This document shows, in pieces, positions 48,693 through 60,805 of a stretch of DNA of 64,000 bases. The notes below the pieces were generated by a model that saw nothing but the letters and a program-made list of their open reading frames with translations, was not told the DNA's origin and did no database searches. The first letter of the stretch is position 1; each line of letters starts with the position of its first letter. Origin of the DNA: Viscum album (lineage: Eukaryota > Streptophyta > Magnoliopsida > Santalales > Viscaceae); the NCBI GenBank assembly GCA_963277665.1, contig OY728142.1, positions 13,034,001 through 13,098,000 of the forward strand. Reading direction: 5' to 3'. Position numbers and translations under genes: made by a program.

Positions 48693-50264
48693 TGTAACAT
48701 CAAGGATTTAAGTGTCTAATTATACATTTAATTTCTTATGATAATTATAATCTTAATTTGATCATGATTTCTATTTTCCTCCTCCCTCTAATTATTTGAG
48801 AGCAGTGGATCCCAACGGTGTTGATGGATCTAGATCGTGATTTGGTGTTTGTGGTTTTAGTATTCTTTCTTCATTAATTCCATCAATTTTGAATCTCTAA
48901 TTGAGGAACCCGTTTTGGTGATTGGAAATACCTTAATTGAGGTAGGTTGTTTCATAAGGCAATTCCTATCAATTAAAACCTTTGATACTTGTTAATTTTG
49001 AATTGGATTTCTAAATTATTTATAAATGGCATAGAGTGTGTGTGCTTAACCTCTTCGGTATGGATTTTCAAATAAATTTTTGATTTATGGAAAATGAATT
49101 TGAATTAAAAGTTATGATTTAAAGAGTTACATTGATGATGATTTGTTGAGAAAAGAAGGCATGAAATGTTTTATAGTTTTAAATGAAAAGATCAATTTTT
49201 AATGTTTTGTGTTTTTATAAGAACCATTTGATGTTGGTTTTTGAAATCAAATGGCATGTTTTGGAACATGAACAAAGGGTCAAATAGAATAATTTATTTA
49301 AATTATTTGAGATTGATTGAAATAAATGATATACATAAGTATTATTGATCTACTTGAATCATATGAGAGCCTGAGTTATTAGTTTGGAATAACATGAACT
49401 ATAAATGTATTAGATATAACTAGAAATAGCATGATAATGAAAATGATAATGAATGTATGATTATGTAAGGGAGTTAATTCTTTGTGGGGTTCTCGTATTC
49501 CCCTAAGGCTTGAGATCTAGATATGTGTGCACAACTCAGGATTTATTTCACTGAGATATGTGAGAATCATTTACTAACATAACCTTGGGACTCTTACCCA
49601 TATCACTATGATTGAATGTAGATTCCTAAAAAATGATTTATACAATCCAATATTTCAAGATTTATTTACTCAGGCCTACTTTCATTGATATTATTATTCA
49701 TTATTATTTTGATAGAAATGGAATTTGTATCTTTTTTATACAATCCATTGAAATGATTTGAAAAGTATGTTTCATACTAAATTGTGAAATGACTACCATG
49801 CCTAATTTTATTTAAAATTGAACATATTTGGTTTTCTTGATATGGATTACTTATGGAATACTTGGTGGGATACAACTAGGATATTATTTATCACACCCTA
49901 CTCTAACCTTTGTCCATTTGAATACTTTTTTATGTCAATTATAGGAAAAGGTAAAGTACCCCTTGGAAGCGGTGGGTATTCTTGATTTGAAGGACCATAT
50001 GAGTCGTCAGTGATCAGTGGAGTATTTTACCAACTTGTTTTAATGAGATATTGTGATGACGTATTTCACATTTATATGATTACTAGGGTTGATATATTAT
50101 TTTTGAGACTTGTACTTGTCTACTTATTATACATTCCTCTGGATGACTATTTTGGTATGTCAACTATTCATGTAATATTTACACTTTATTCATCTTATTG
50201 GGTTTTTATTGTGTATAAATTGTTCCCTATTGATATTTTTTGAACCCAGGAACTGGTCGTAATC
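48693..50264 (+). mobile_element. 5' LTR of a plus-strand Ty3/gypsy element
   Basis: Starts TGTAACATCAAGGAT and ends near GGTCGTAATC, followed after about three bases by a decayed primer site and a gag. It is related to the minus-strand element beside it: AATTGAGGAACCCGTT (about 48900-48915) matches AATTGAGGAACCGTT read on the minus strand of 53400-53415. The start TGTAACATCaaGGAT parallels that family's TGTAAGAACTCGGAT, and the end parallels GGGTCGTAATA at 63814. The left edge is inferred from these parallels. Confidence 0.62.
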
Positions 50265-50267
50265 TCA

Positions 50268-50279
50268 TGGGAATCAATA
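50268..50279 (+). other. Decayed primer binding site
   Basis: TGGGAATCAATA in the position of TGGTATCAGAGC, three bases after the inferred LTR end. Supported mainly by position. Confidence 0.45.
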
Positions 50280-50339
50280 ATTGCCTTTAGTCCATGTCAT
50301 GATTGATTTAGGTACCATTTTAGCGATTTATCATGACCG

Positions 50340-51763
50340 TTTCATGAAAAACTTGTATGAAAATGAGGTTGAGTCACTTATTGAATATTGGAATGTAGTA
50401 TAATTTGTTATGGTGGATAAGAAATAGGATTATTTGGACTTAAGGGGTAGGATACAAGAAAGTTTCTAGACATATCTTATCATAGAGTGCCTTATGTTAC
50501 CATGAATGGTTGTGAAAGGATGAATTTGAGCAAATATGATGATTTGATTCAAGAATTTTTCTATACTTTGAACTAATATTTTTTTCTCAATTTGAATTAT
50601 GAATGATAAAGTTTATGACCATGCATCTCTTGAATGATGTTTTCTTATTATAAATTTATTTTGTGTAGTACCATTCTCCCATGAATATGTTCATACAAAC
50701 TTTATGTGGTATCTAATGATAAACCAAAAAAAGTTAATACTCCAGTTGACCAAAACCTGTTAGAGGTTGTAGTGTGTGTATTCTAAGATTTGGGCCAAGG
50801 GATTCCACCTACCCCCATTTAGGACACAATGGTTTTACCTCAAAGGGATGAAAATAGAGATTGTTTCTGAGAAGTTCTTTATCAAAACCTACTATCTTTA
50901 TTAGGAATAGATGATCCTATGGAGATAGAGTATTTATTGGGAAATATTGAGATACTCATTGATTTATTGGAGGTTCTATATTTCATTTAGGTGAAATGTT
51001 TCATCTTCAATATTGAAGGTCCTAGGAAGAAGTGGTGGGATAAGATAGTTTTTAGGAATAATAATAAATTCTTATAGGGGAAATAATTCAATTCCCTTTT
51101 AATGGAGTAATTATATCCAAAAATTATGGTTTTGGAAAATTCCATGGAGTTTCTTAACCTTCATCTAGGTGATATGATGGCGACTTAGTATGCCAATAAT
51201 TTTTCGTCACCTAAGGTAATATTAAATGAGAAGATGATGGAATGAAGGTTTAAGATGGGTCTTTGATTAGGTATCCTTTCTTAGTTCTTCGTGTTGAATC
51301 TTACCTCATATATCGATGTTCTGGATAGGGATATTATGGATGAGATTTATATGGATGGTAAGTCAAGGTTGAAGAAGTTTCTCCTACCCATAGTGGTTGT
51401 TTTAGTGGTTATTTTAAAGGAAAGAGGAAGTGGAATGAGTCTCATGGTGAAAATAGAAGTGGTGTCCCTCAATAGTATATTTTCTCTAAATCATCCATAG
51501 TATATGGTAAAGGAACACTGACTTGTTTTTAATGTGGAAATTTTTTTAACTCAAATCATGATTTCTTAAAGGCACCAAAGATATGTATCTCTTATGGATG
51601 CTCAATTCACATACAAATGTTTTTCTATGTTTTCACCATTCCTCATAGTGGTACATACTCATTTATACTAAGAGGATATGTAGAGCAATCTGAAGCTTCG
51701 AGAACAATGGGTTCCTAGACATATTTATTATGAATGAATCATTTTAACATAGTGAATGTGTGT
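50340..51763 (+). pseudogene. Ty3/gypsy gag relic, truncated by a nested element
   Basis: Capsid blocks FNIEGPRKKWWDKI (about 51002-51043), matching the xLxGxAxxWW of retrotransposon gag, and KIMVLENSMEFLNLHLGDM (about 51120-51177), matching the K..EFLxLxQGxMTVxEY segment. A double zinc knuckle follows near 51520-51605: CF, stop, CGNFFNSNHDF then ICISYGCSIH, each with ligands lost. Gag would form the particle and bind element RNA. The frame is cut at 51763 by the minus-strand element; its pol is not in the window. No start codon can be assigned. Confidence 0.78.
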
Positions 51764-52322
51764 TGTAACATCCCAGATCTGGGTGCTGGCCAAAGATTTC
51801 CCAAACCCGGTTGGTCACATATCTTCAAGCGCATTTCGTCAAACACCAGAGGCTGCCGAATAGAAAAGAGGGAAAAGGTGTGATAATGGGGAAACTATGC
51901 CCTCATTGGTAGAGTATACATAGGTGAGAGAAAATAGTAAACAATAGTGGAAGCAATAGTACCATACAACAGAAGTAAATAGTGGAAGACTGGTAGTAAT
52001 AAAAAACTGGAGCATATATAAATGATGCATGTCACATGTGTCTAGGAAAGCATCCAAATAAGTCACAATGCTATATATATAATACAGAAACCAAGGTACA
52101 AAAAAACAAGTAAACTTCAAGAACATCGCAAGCCTCAGCTTTGTCCCATGCTCTCCATATCCAATAGTAATCAAGTACCTGATGAAGAAGGGTGATTTCC
52201 CATATCTATACCTGCAACCATATAATTTGTTTGGGTCCAAAACATGAACCAAACATGGTGTGAGAAGAATCCCAGTAGGAAACCACCAAAAGTTCTATGC
52301 CTAACTGTCAGTGAATATATAA

Positions 52323-52340
52323 ATATATATATATATATAT
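52323..52340. repeat. (AT)9 microsatellite
   Basis: Uninterrupted AT dinucleotides inside the LTR. The equivalent site in the other LTR (about 59885-59900) has no such run, so it expanded after insertion. Confidence 0.85.
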
Positions 52341-52659
52341 GTACATGTAATATGCAGAAAAGAATAAATAAACTAGGAAGTACTCAAAAGTAAACAATCC
52401 TACAGTTTTCAATTACATTCATTTTTATTTATTATTCAAACCATTAAATCATGTAAACCTTGGGATATACTAAGCTCTGTATCCCCTGTATAATAGTGAC
52501 AAAACATATGTCTAAGAAGACCATCTAACAATCAAGTAAGACTGAGTCCAAGCTTGTGCTTTGGCTTGGAAGACTCATCACAACCATTCAATCATTCATA
52601 ACAACCCTATGAGAAAGATCTTATGGTCTAACCCCTTTGGTTACACATAATATAGATCA

Positions 52660-52850
52660 ATTATAACAACTACTTGGGCAGATCTCATAGTGAATACCCC
52701 TATGTCAACATAGCATCAATAAATTATAATGATCTCCTGGGTATCTCTCATAGTCAATACCCCTGGGTCAACATAGAATCATAAATTATAAACAACCACC
52801 TGGGTAAGTCTCACGGTCAATAACCTTGGGTTAATATCTACACCAAGTCT
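52660..52850. repeat. 63-bp tandem repeat x3 in the minus-strand LTR
   Basis: The phrase CTCA(T/C)(A/G)G followed by CAATA and CCTxGGGT recurs at 52684, 52747 and 52810, exactly 63 bp apart. The 59330-60805 LTR has matching copies at about 60245, 60306 and 60372, so the repeat predates insertion. Confidence 0.75.
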
Positions 52851-53771
52851 CTCATGGTCCTATGTAAATATAAATGGAAACCCCCATAGTTTTCCTAGTC
52901 CAAGGCTCTCACAGTCCATTGAATGAACAACACGTATATCATAACAAAGCAGCACATGTAATCTATAACTACAACATGACTAAACATTCACAAAGCATAC
53001 AAAATTCATTTCATATAATCAATAACTCCATCATAATCAATCAAGGTAAGGAAAAAAAGGTACCTAACCTTACACATAAGCAACAACAATTTTTTAATCA
53101 ATCAAACCACAACTGGTATTAAAATGGTTAAATTCTAAATCAAAAAATACCCTAAATGTGGGTATGCGGAAATTTTAGCACATATAATCCAAATACGAAT
53201 AACGAAAGGCACAAACCACCTACCTTGATGTCTCACGATCAATGTCCTTGAACGTCATCCCTTCAGTTGGTTTATATTGGTGTAGATCTACAAAAAATGG
53301 GAATAATTATCAACCCTTGATAACTCAAGTGATATAAATAATTAGGAATAAAGGATATAGGGGTTTTGAGAACTCATCAGTGGGATTCTAATGCACCCCC
53401 AACGGTTCCTCAATTGGAGCTTGAATAGAGAAACATGAGGGGTTCAAAGTTCTTTGGCCCTTTTGTTGCACTCTTGTATGAACCACTACCAGAAGAAGAT
53501 GTTTTTGAGAATGAGATGCATCCCCAATCTAATTCATCAATTAAAAAGAAAACTGCATGGCGTGTTCATTAAAGGTACATGCTGTGTAGTAGCCTTAACT
53601 GGCCCCCACGTTAAGCGGTCTGCCAGGTCACCTACATAGTCATGCACTCAGCCGTTACATGTCCAATATGTGGTTATATGCGGTACTCGAGTACATGGTG
53701 TGTACTTTGAAAATTTTTATTTCTCCCTTTTTCTTCAAAAACAAACCAAAAATAAGATCCGAGTTCTTACA

Positions 53772-53787
53772 AACTTCCCCCTTAAAG
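53772..53787 (-). other. Polypurine tract of the minus-strand element
   Basis: The minus strand reads CTTTAAGGGGGAAGTT directly before the LTR start TGTAAG. Confidence 0.82.
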
Positions 53788-53789
53788 AA

Positions 53790-56700
53790 ATTTTTCCCTG
53801 AATTTACCTTCTAAGGGTGGTGAAGAAGAATCTACAAACAACTCTAGTCACTGTGATCGTACGTTGGCCTACCTCTCCCAAGTATCATCCTACACTTTCC
53901 CATTATACCATAACACCTGTACCAGAGGAACATATATACCATGGAGAACCTTTATTATTTGATACAAAATTTGAATAGGGTACTCTTCGAAGGATGAATC
54001 CACCTCCAGCTCAACCTCCTAAGCTTCAAAAACACAATACAGGTCTAAAAAGTAACTTAGTAGCTGAGAAACATGAAATACATCATTCATATCCCGACAC
54101 CTATGAGGTAACTACAATAGATAGGAAATAGACATGAATCTCTCCAAAACCTCAAATGGCCCGACATACCTCGGTGAAATCTTCCCCTATCTCTTAATCC
54201 TCCTGTGTCCAAACCCCAACGTGACATGTAAAAAAACCTGATCTCGAACCTCAAACTCTAGATGTCATCTCCATCGATCATCATAAGATTTCTGTAAATA
54301 TTATGTGATATCCATCCTATTTCGAATCAACTCCACCTACTCAGTGGTCTATTAGACAAGATGAGGTCCCAGCATAGCTGCCTCTCCTTCCTCTAGACAA
54401 TATAGGGGTGATCGGAATGACCTACTATAAAAAGACTCATAAAGTTCCATCTGAATCATTTCATGAAAACTATTGTTGTAGGAAAACTCCACTAGGGGTA
54501 TGTGTCCCTCCCAAGATCCCTCAAAATCTAGGATGCATGCTCAAAGCATGTCCTCCAAAACTTGAATCATGAGATTAGATTAGACATCTGTCTGGGGATG
54601 GTAAGTTGTACTCAGAAGTAACTATGTACCCAAAGCCCTCTGTAGTCCTTGAAAGACATGAGAAGTAAACCGAGAAACCCTATCTGAAATGACAGAGTGC
54701 CAAATCCCATGAAAACATACAATCGATCAGATGTAAAACCTTTTAAGCTCATAAAATTTTCAGGTCTCCTTGATCGGCAGGAAATGTGAAACCTTCATGA
54801 GTCTGTCAATAACAACCCATAAACCATCATTTCCTCAGGGTGACCTTGGTAAAGCTGTCACAAAATCCATCATGACATCATTCCACTTCCACTTAGGAAT
54901 GGGTAACTGTTTTAATAGCCCTACCGGTCACTGATGCTCTGCCTTCACCTACTGACAGGTGGAACATCTCATAACAAAACCAGCTACATCCCTCTTCATA
55001 CCTAGCCACCAATACTGATGATGTATATCTGGATACATCTTTGTGATACCAGGATGAACTGCCCATACTAAGGAATTAAAATCTCACAATAGCTCCTCAA
55101 ATATATATTCGGATACCCATATGCATCTATTAAAATGCAAGACCTCATCATCGACTATGATCCACCAAGGAGTAGGGTCCTCTCCCGACACACTCTCCCA
55201 TAGGACTAGACCTTCAGAATTAGATAGCTGCCTCATTCACAGTCGATCCAGTAGAGTAGAGTTAAAAACTATAGAAGAAAGAAATGTCTACCCTTATTTT
55301 TTTGTGAACCTCTAAATGCATCTCATAGAATAGAGCAATAAGCTGCCACTCACTGTTGGCCTCCTAAACTGCTTGTATCTGAGTTATCCTTCTTAATGCA
55401 TCAGCCGCTGAACTGTCTTTCCTAGGTGTGTAGGCAAGATCAAAGTCAAAATACTGAAGGTAATCAACCCACCTTCTCTATCTCAAATTCAGATCTCATT
55501 GAGTAAAGATATACTTGAGACACTTGTGTTCAGTGTATACCAACAAATGCTATCCTAAAATATAATGTTTTCAAAAATGTAAGGCATGCACAACCACAGA
55601 TAACTCGAGATCGCGCGTTGGGTAATTCCTCTCATGTGGCCTCAACTTCTGATACCCATACACAACAACTCCTTCCCCTTTCATAAGCACTGCTCCCAGC
55701 CTGATACCTAATGAATCTTAGTAAATGGTGTAACTCTTTCTCGGCTTTGTCAAGATTAGTATTGGTGCTGAAGTTAATCTCCCTTTTAGATCCTTAAAGG
55801 CTGAATTAGAATAATCTTTCCACAAGCACTTACAATTATTAGTCAGGCCCATTAGTGGCCCTGCTAAGTATAAAAATTACTAAATAAAATGTCTATAGTA
55901 ACTAGCCATCCCCATAAAACTCTGTACCTTGAAGACATTCTTCGGATTCTACCAGGAAACTACTACTGTCACTTTATCTGGGTCTACTGATACTCTTGTC
56001 TCTAAGATGAAATGATCCAAGAAATAAACATAATCTATCCAAAAGAAGATCTTTGAGAGATTAACATATAACTAAAGATCTCTCAGTGTACTCAATATGA
56101 TCTTATAATGGGTGACATTGTCATGTCTAGTGTTAGAGTACACCAAGATATAATCCACAAAGACTAACACAAAAGAATCCAAGTAAGGAAGGAACACTCG
56201 GTTCATCAGTGCCATGAAAAATACTGGATTATTCATGAGAATGAATGACATAACCAACTACTCATATAGACCATACCTGATTGGAAATTCTGTAAGAGGT
56301 TTATCTGATGGTCTAATACGTAACTGATGATAACTGGATCTCAAGTAAATATTTGAGAACACCCTAGATCCTCGAAGCAGATAAAAGGGATCATCAATAC
56401 TCGGTAAGGGATATCAGTTCTTGACTGTTGACTGGTTTAGATTATGATAATACACACAAAGTCTGAGGGTACTGTCCACCTTATTTACAAAAAGAAAAGA
56501 CCAACCCCAAGGAGAAGTATTTGGTCAGATGAAACCCTTTCCCTATAACTCCTCTAACTAATTCTTGAGCTCCTATAATTCTGGTGTAGCCATCCTATAA
56601 GGAGGAACAGACACCAGTTCCACTACTGGCACAATATCAATAGAGAAATATACCTCTCTCTCTAGAGGTAAACCTAAAAATTCATCTAGAAAGACATCTA

Positions 56701-57240
56701 TGAAAAAATATACCACTGGAGTAAAGTCCATCTGTGAAGTCCCCTAGTCATCCAGTTATAAACTAGCAATCTGTGCTGTAATTCCTCCCAACCCATGATG
56801 CTCGGGTCTAGCTCTGCTCACCTGGACATCCCATTCCCCCTTATGTAGAAAAGACCCACCCTCTGGGGATGTGAAACTCACTCTATAGTGAAAACAGTCA
56901 ATAAAGGCCTGAATGGTGACCAACCAGTCCATTATAAGAATGACATCAAAGCCTATCATCTCTAAGACATATAGGTCCCATAAGAAGTGACACCCACCAA
57001 CCTCAAGAGGCAACTCCTTGCATTGACATAAACTAGTTTTCCTAATTCCCAATAAAGTGTATATCGTCATAAAATTATTAGATGTAGAGATATAGATCCC
57101 AAAGATCTCCACAATGAAAACAAATATAAAACTATTGGAATCCCCTTTATCAAAAAGAGTAAAAGCTAAATTGAAGGAAGCTAGAATCGTACCTCTAACT
57201 GTAGAGGGTTTGGGATGTTGCTCTTATTAGGTTTGGTCCA
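53790..57240 (-). pseudogene. Minus-strand Ty3/gypsy pol relic (PR-RT-RH-IN)
   Basis: Protease 57112-56756: IYTLLGIRKTSL, GFDVILIMDWL (the family has DVILGMDWL) and ARPEHHGLGG downstream. RT about 56640-56070: [38 protein letters not shown] and the catalytic block VFVDYILVYS (about 56146-56175), where the second aspartate is Tyr. RNase H about 55680-55370: YGYQKLRPHERNYPTRDLEL, DYLQYFDFDLAYTPRKDSSA. Integrase about 55020-53800: QYWWLGMKRDVAGFVMRC, MDFVTALPRSP, HFLPIKE and a tail with PLVQVLWYNGKV near 53910-53945. These would copy and insert the element; stops and the RT change make it dead. Confidence 0.88.
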
Positions 57241-57299
57241 TCACAAAAGTCCGACCTATACAACGTCCCTACAACCCTATATTAATACCTTGAGCTGGT

Positions 57300-58250
57300 C
57301 CACCCTACTATCACTGAAAACCTATTTCCTGGCTACCACAACCATAACCACCTCCTCAACCTGAATGACCTGATGAACTCTAGTTCCCTATATGAGGAGA
57401 AGTTGGTGGCCCTTATCCTAAATGTGGAGTCATAATAGATCCCATCTCACTATATAATAGTGAGAAAAATTGGAAAAAATGCTGAAGATGAACCATCTTT
57501 CCGCAAGATCTGAAGTCAAATGGTTCGCTTGGGAACTGAGGTCTCATGTGCCCACTCTTCCCGCACTGGTAGCACCTCACCTGGATAACTGAAGATACAT
57601 CCCTATTACTAGAATCACAATGCAAAATATCCCAATGGAACTTCTTGCTCTCAAATAAAGGAGTAATATCCCTAGATGATGAAAAAACCTGGCTCCCAAC
57701 TCCCAACTCCCTCATATTTCTCTTGGTAATCAGTGCCTGATTTACTATAACAGTTGAAAAAGTCAGCCTGAAAAAATTCACCTTTGATTGGATGTCAAAC
57801 CTGAGACCATCCTAAAATCACCTAGCCAAAGATAACTCATCACCTCCCAAACAGGTGTGAAGTACTAAAGCTCTGTAAAATGAGAAGAATAATACATCAC
57901 TGAAAGAGCACCCTGCTCTAAGTGCATGAACTCTTGGGCTTGATCATCCCTCAACATATCAAGGTAGAAGTAATCGTAGAAGGTCCTCTGAAACTCTTCC
58001 CAAGAAATATCCCAATGACGTCCCGCCTCTCAGATAACATCCCACCATCCCTTGGTGGAATCATGTAGCATGTATGTAATGAGCTTTACCATCCTCTTTA
58101 TTGGAATTTCCAAATGCTCAAGAATAGAAATAATGGCCTCTAACAATGAATCTACAGCCTGTGCTCCTCCATCCCTTGAAAAAGTGTGAGGATGCTTCTG
58201 CTGGAACACCCATATCAACTCTGCCATAGTCGGGGTAGGATGTGGTGCTC
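57300..58250 (-). pseudogene. Minus-strand Ty3/gypsy gag relic
   Basis: MAELIWVFQQKHPHTF begins at 58227, followed by MVKLITYMLHDSTKGWWDVI, the capsid WW region (to 58030). In sense it continues SWEEFQRTFYDYFYLDMLRD and EFMHLEQGALSVMYYSSHF, then FFRLTFSTVIVNQALITKRN from 57778. One zinc knuckle reads CYQCGKSGHMRPQF near 57540-57581: the first three ligands are kept but the last Cys is Phe. A second is broken (SCGKMVHLQHF). Gag would form the particle. Start codon 58227 is only the longest open reading; the true start may lie upstream. Confidence 0.85.
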
Positions 58251-59314
58251 CCTAAAAAGTCTGAATTATCATTATAAAGCCATCATAGAACTGTGCATCA
58301 TCACCTACATTCAGGATAACAGCTGGTGCCAAAATGGTCATGAGGGAGGATTTGATGGTAGTCCCAGATCAACTATTTCCAGTGTCTGATAACTGCCCTG
58401 TACCTAGTGTAATACTAAAGGATGTATTGGTGGTATGACTCTGGATGTTCAAGTGCACACCTTAGTTCAATATTATCAAAGATAGAAACATATAAGTGCA
58501 AGAAAGGAACTAGATAAGAAAGCATTCATGTTTTACAAAAGAGGGTTACACGGTGTGTAGAACCACTACACAATGTGTTCCCTTAAGCCATAACATGGGC
58601 GTGTACCTCTTCCAACCCGGGTCAGGTAACACCCCATACACACAATATTTTACTCATGAGACACGACATGTACTTGAATATTACTTCATTCCGAATTACT
58701 CCCACATGGATAGAACTACATGGTTCTTCCAGAGCAACACTACATGGTGTGTTCACCCTAGACATGACGTGTACGAATTAAGTTCCATCGACCCATGTCA
58801 TTAGTCACAAGGCCAGATACACAGTCGATTACTAAAAAACATGTATAATATAGACACAAAGTATAGAACCTAGGTTTCGTCCACTAGTGTCATTATTCGC
58901 ATGGTCTGATACATAGCCTTTTATAGCACAACATGTTCTACCAAATTTTTATCAACCCTATGTCTCTGCTCACATAGTCAGTCACACGATCAACACCTAC
59001 ACAGCGTGTATCTAAAACAATTCAGTTCATCCAGAACAGAAGAACACATGGTGTATTTTCATAACATCACACGCTGTGTTGTCTAGTTTTCTGAACAGTA
59101 AGCCTCCTAAACTTCTCTGGAACCCTTAAAAAACTAAAATTTTGTCCAAGGCATGCCAATTTCTGATCAGTGAGATCCCATACTCCCTCCAAAAGAAATT
59201 TAGGAATCTATATTCATATCATATATTAACATAATTAAATTAAATCTTAAACATGACCCACTAAATTCCGATCCAAGTGGTCCCATAACTCATAGGTCCC
59301 AGGATCAAAATCTT
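58251..59314 (-). other. Leader of the minus-strand element, with palindrome cluster
   Basis: About 1 kb between gag and the primer site, without readable coding. It holds many short interrupted palindromes of the type (T)ACAC-GTGT(A), for example TACACGGTGTGTA (58548-58560) and ACACAATGTGT (58569-58579), with others up to about 59100. Similar motifs occur in its LTR (53550-53700) and in the LTR at 60806-63814. Confidence 0.6.
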
Positions 59315-59326
59315 CCTCTGATACCA
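59315..59326 (-). other. Primer binding site of the minus-strand element
   Basis: The minus strand reads TGGTATCAGAGG, three bases after the LTR end ATATTACA. Eleven of twelve bases match the initiator tRNA-Met complement TGGTATCAGAGC. Confidence 0.9.
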
Positions 59327-59329
59327 CTT

Positions 59330-60805
59330 TGTAATATCCCAGATCCAAGTGCTGCCCAAAGGTTCCCTAAACCCAGTTGGTCACATAACCTCAAGAGATT
59401 TTCACTAAACTCCAGAGGATTCCAACTAGTAGTGAAGGATAAGGTGTCGTAATGAGGAAAATATGCCCTCATTAGAAGAGTATACACAATGGAGAGAAAA
59501 TAATAAGTAATAAAAAAAGTAGTAATACCATACAATAGAAGTAAACAAGGAAGACTGATAGCAATAAAACAATTGGAGCATATATAAATGATTCATGTCA
59601 CATGTGTCTAGGAAAGTATCCAAACAAGTCACAATACTGTAAATACAATACAAGAAACCAAATTAAAAAAAAACAAGTAAAATCCAACAATATCGCAAGA
59701 CTCATCTTGGTCCCATTTTCTCCAGATCCAACACCAATCAAGTAACTGATGAAGAAGGGAACTTGACCTTATCTATACCCACAACCATACAATTTTTTTT
59801 GGGTCAAAAACATAACCCAAATAGGTTTTGAGATGAATCCTAGTAGGAAACCACCAAAATATTAGTGCCTAACTATTAGTGAATATGAATATACATATAA
59901 AGCAGGTAATATGTATAAAAGAAGAAATAAACTATGAAGTACTCAAAATTAAACAATCCTATATTTTTCAATTACATTCATTTTCATTTATTATTAAAAC
60001 CATTGAATCATGTAAACCGTAGGATCTAGCTGAAGATTTGTATCCCTAGTGTAATAGTGACAAAATAGATGTCTTAGAAGACCATCTAACAATAAAGTAA
60101 GACCAAGTCCAAGCTTGTGCTTTGGCTTGGAAGACTCATCACAATCATTCAATCATTCATAAAAACCCTCTAGGAAAGGTCTCATGGTCTAACCCCTTTG
60201 GATTCACATAATATAGATCAATTATAAGGACTACCTAGGTAGATCTCATAGTCAATACACCTCTGTCAACATAGAATCAATAATGTATAATGACCTCCTA
60301 GGTAGCTCTTACGGTTAATACCCCTAGGTCAATATAACATCAATAAATTATAAAAGACCACATGGGTAGATCTCATAGTCAATACCCCTGGGTCAATATA
60401 TACACCAAGGCTTTCACGGTTCTATGTAAATAAACATGGAAACCCCCATAGTTTTCCTAGTCCAAGTCTCTCATGATCCATTGGAAAAACAACGCGCATA
60501 TCATAACAAAGTAGCACATGTAATATGTAACTACAATATGAATAACCATTCACAAAGCATACCACATGCATTTCATATAATCAATCAAACTCTATCCTAA
60601 TCAATCAAGGCATGGAAAACAAAATACCTAACCTTAAACATAAGAAAAAACCTCATTTTAATCAATAAAACCATATATGGTATTAAACAGGGTTAAATTA
60701 CAAATCAAGAAATACCCCAAACGAGGGTATGTGTCACTTTTAGCATATATTATCCAAAGACGAACAACGAAAGGAAAAAACCACCAACCTCGATGTCTCA
60801 TGATA
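59330..60805 (-). mobile_element. 5' LTR of the minus-strand element, interrupted
   Basis: Plus-strand start TGTAATATCCCAGATCC, collinear with 51764-53240 until CTCGATGTCTCATGATA, where similarity ends because another element starts at 60806. About 1.48 kb of some 2.0 kb is present; the remainder should lie right of the window. It shares the 63-bp repeat and the GCTTGTGCTTTGGCTTGG phrase (60113) with the 3' LTR (52553). Confidence 0.86.

Larger units (their letters stand above)
51764..53771 (-). mobile_element. 3' LTR of the minus-strand Ty3/gypsy element
   Basis: On the plus strand it runs from TGTAACATCCCAGATC to GAGTTCTTACA, so in its own sense it starts TGTAAGAACTCGGATC, just after a polypurine tract, and ends in GGGATGTTACA. 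Length 2008 bp. It pairs with the interrupted LTR at 59330-60805; over the first 100 bases about four in five positions agree, many differences being C/T or G/A. It contains a (AT)9 run at 52323-52340 and a 63-bp tandem repeat at 52660-52850, also present in the other LTR. Confidence 0.88.

Noticed and set aside
51839..52252. Longest open frame in the window (137 codons, minus strand), hydrophobic, tyrosine-rich
   Set aside because: It lies inside the LTR of the minus-strand element. The paired LTR at 59305-59653 has only shifted, shorter frames there, so it is not conserved as a protein.
58186..58804. Plus-strand frames of 67-83 codons
   Set aside because: They are opposite to gag and leader of the minus-strand element; the His/Thr-rich composition follows from the ACAC-GTGT repeats.
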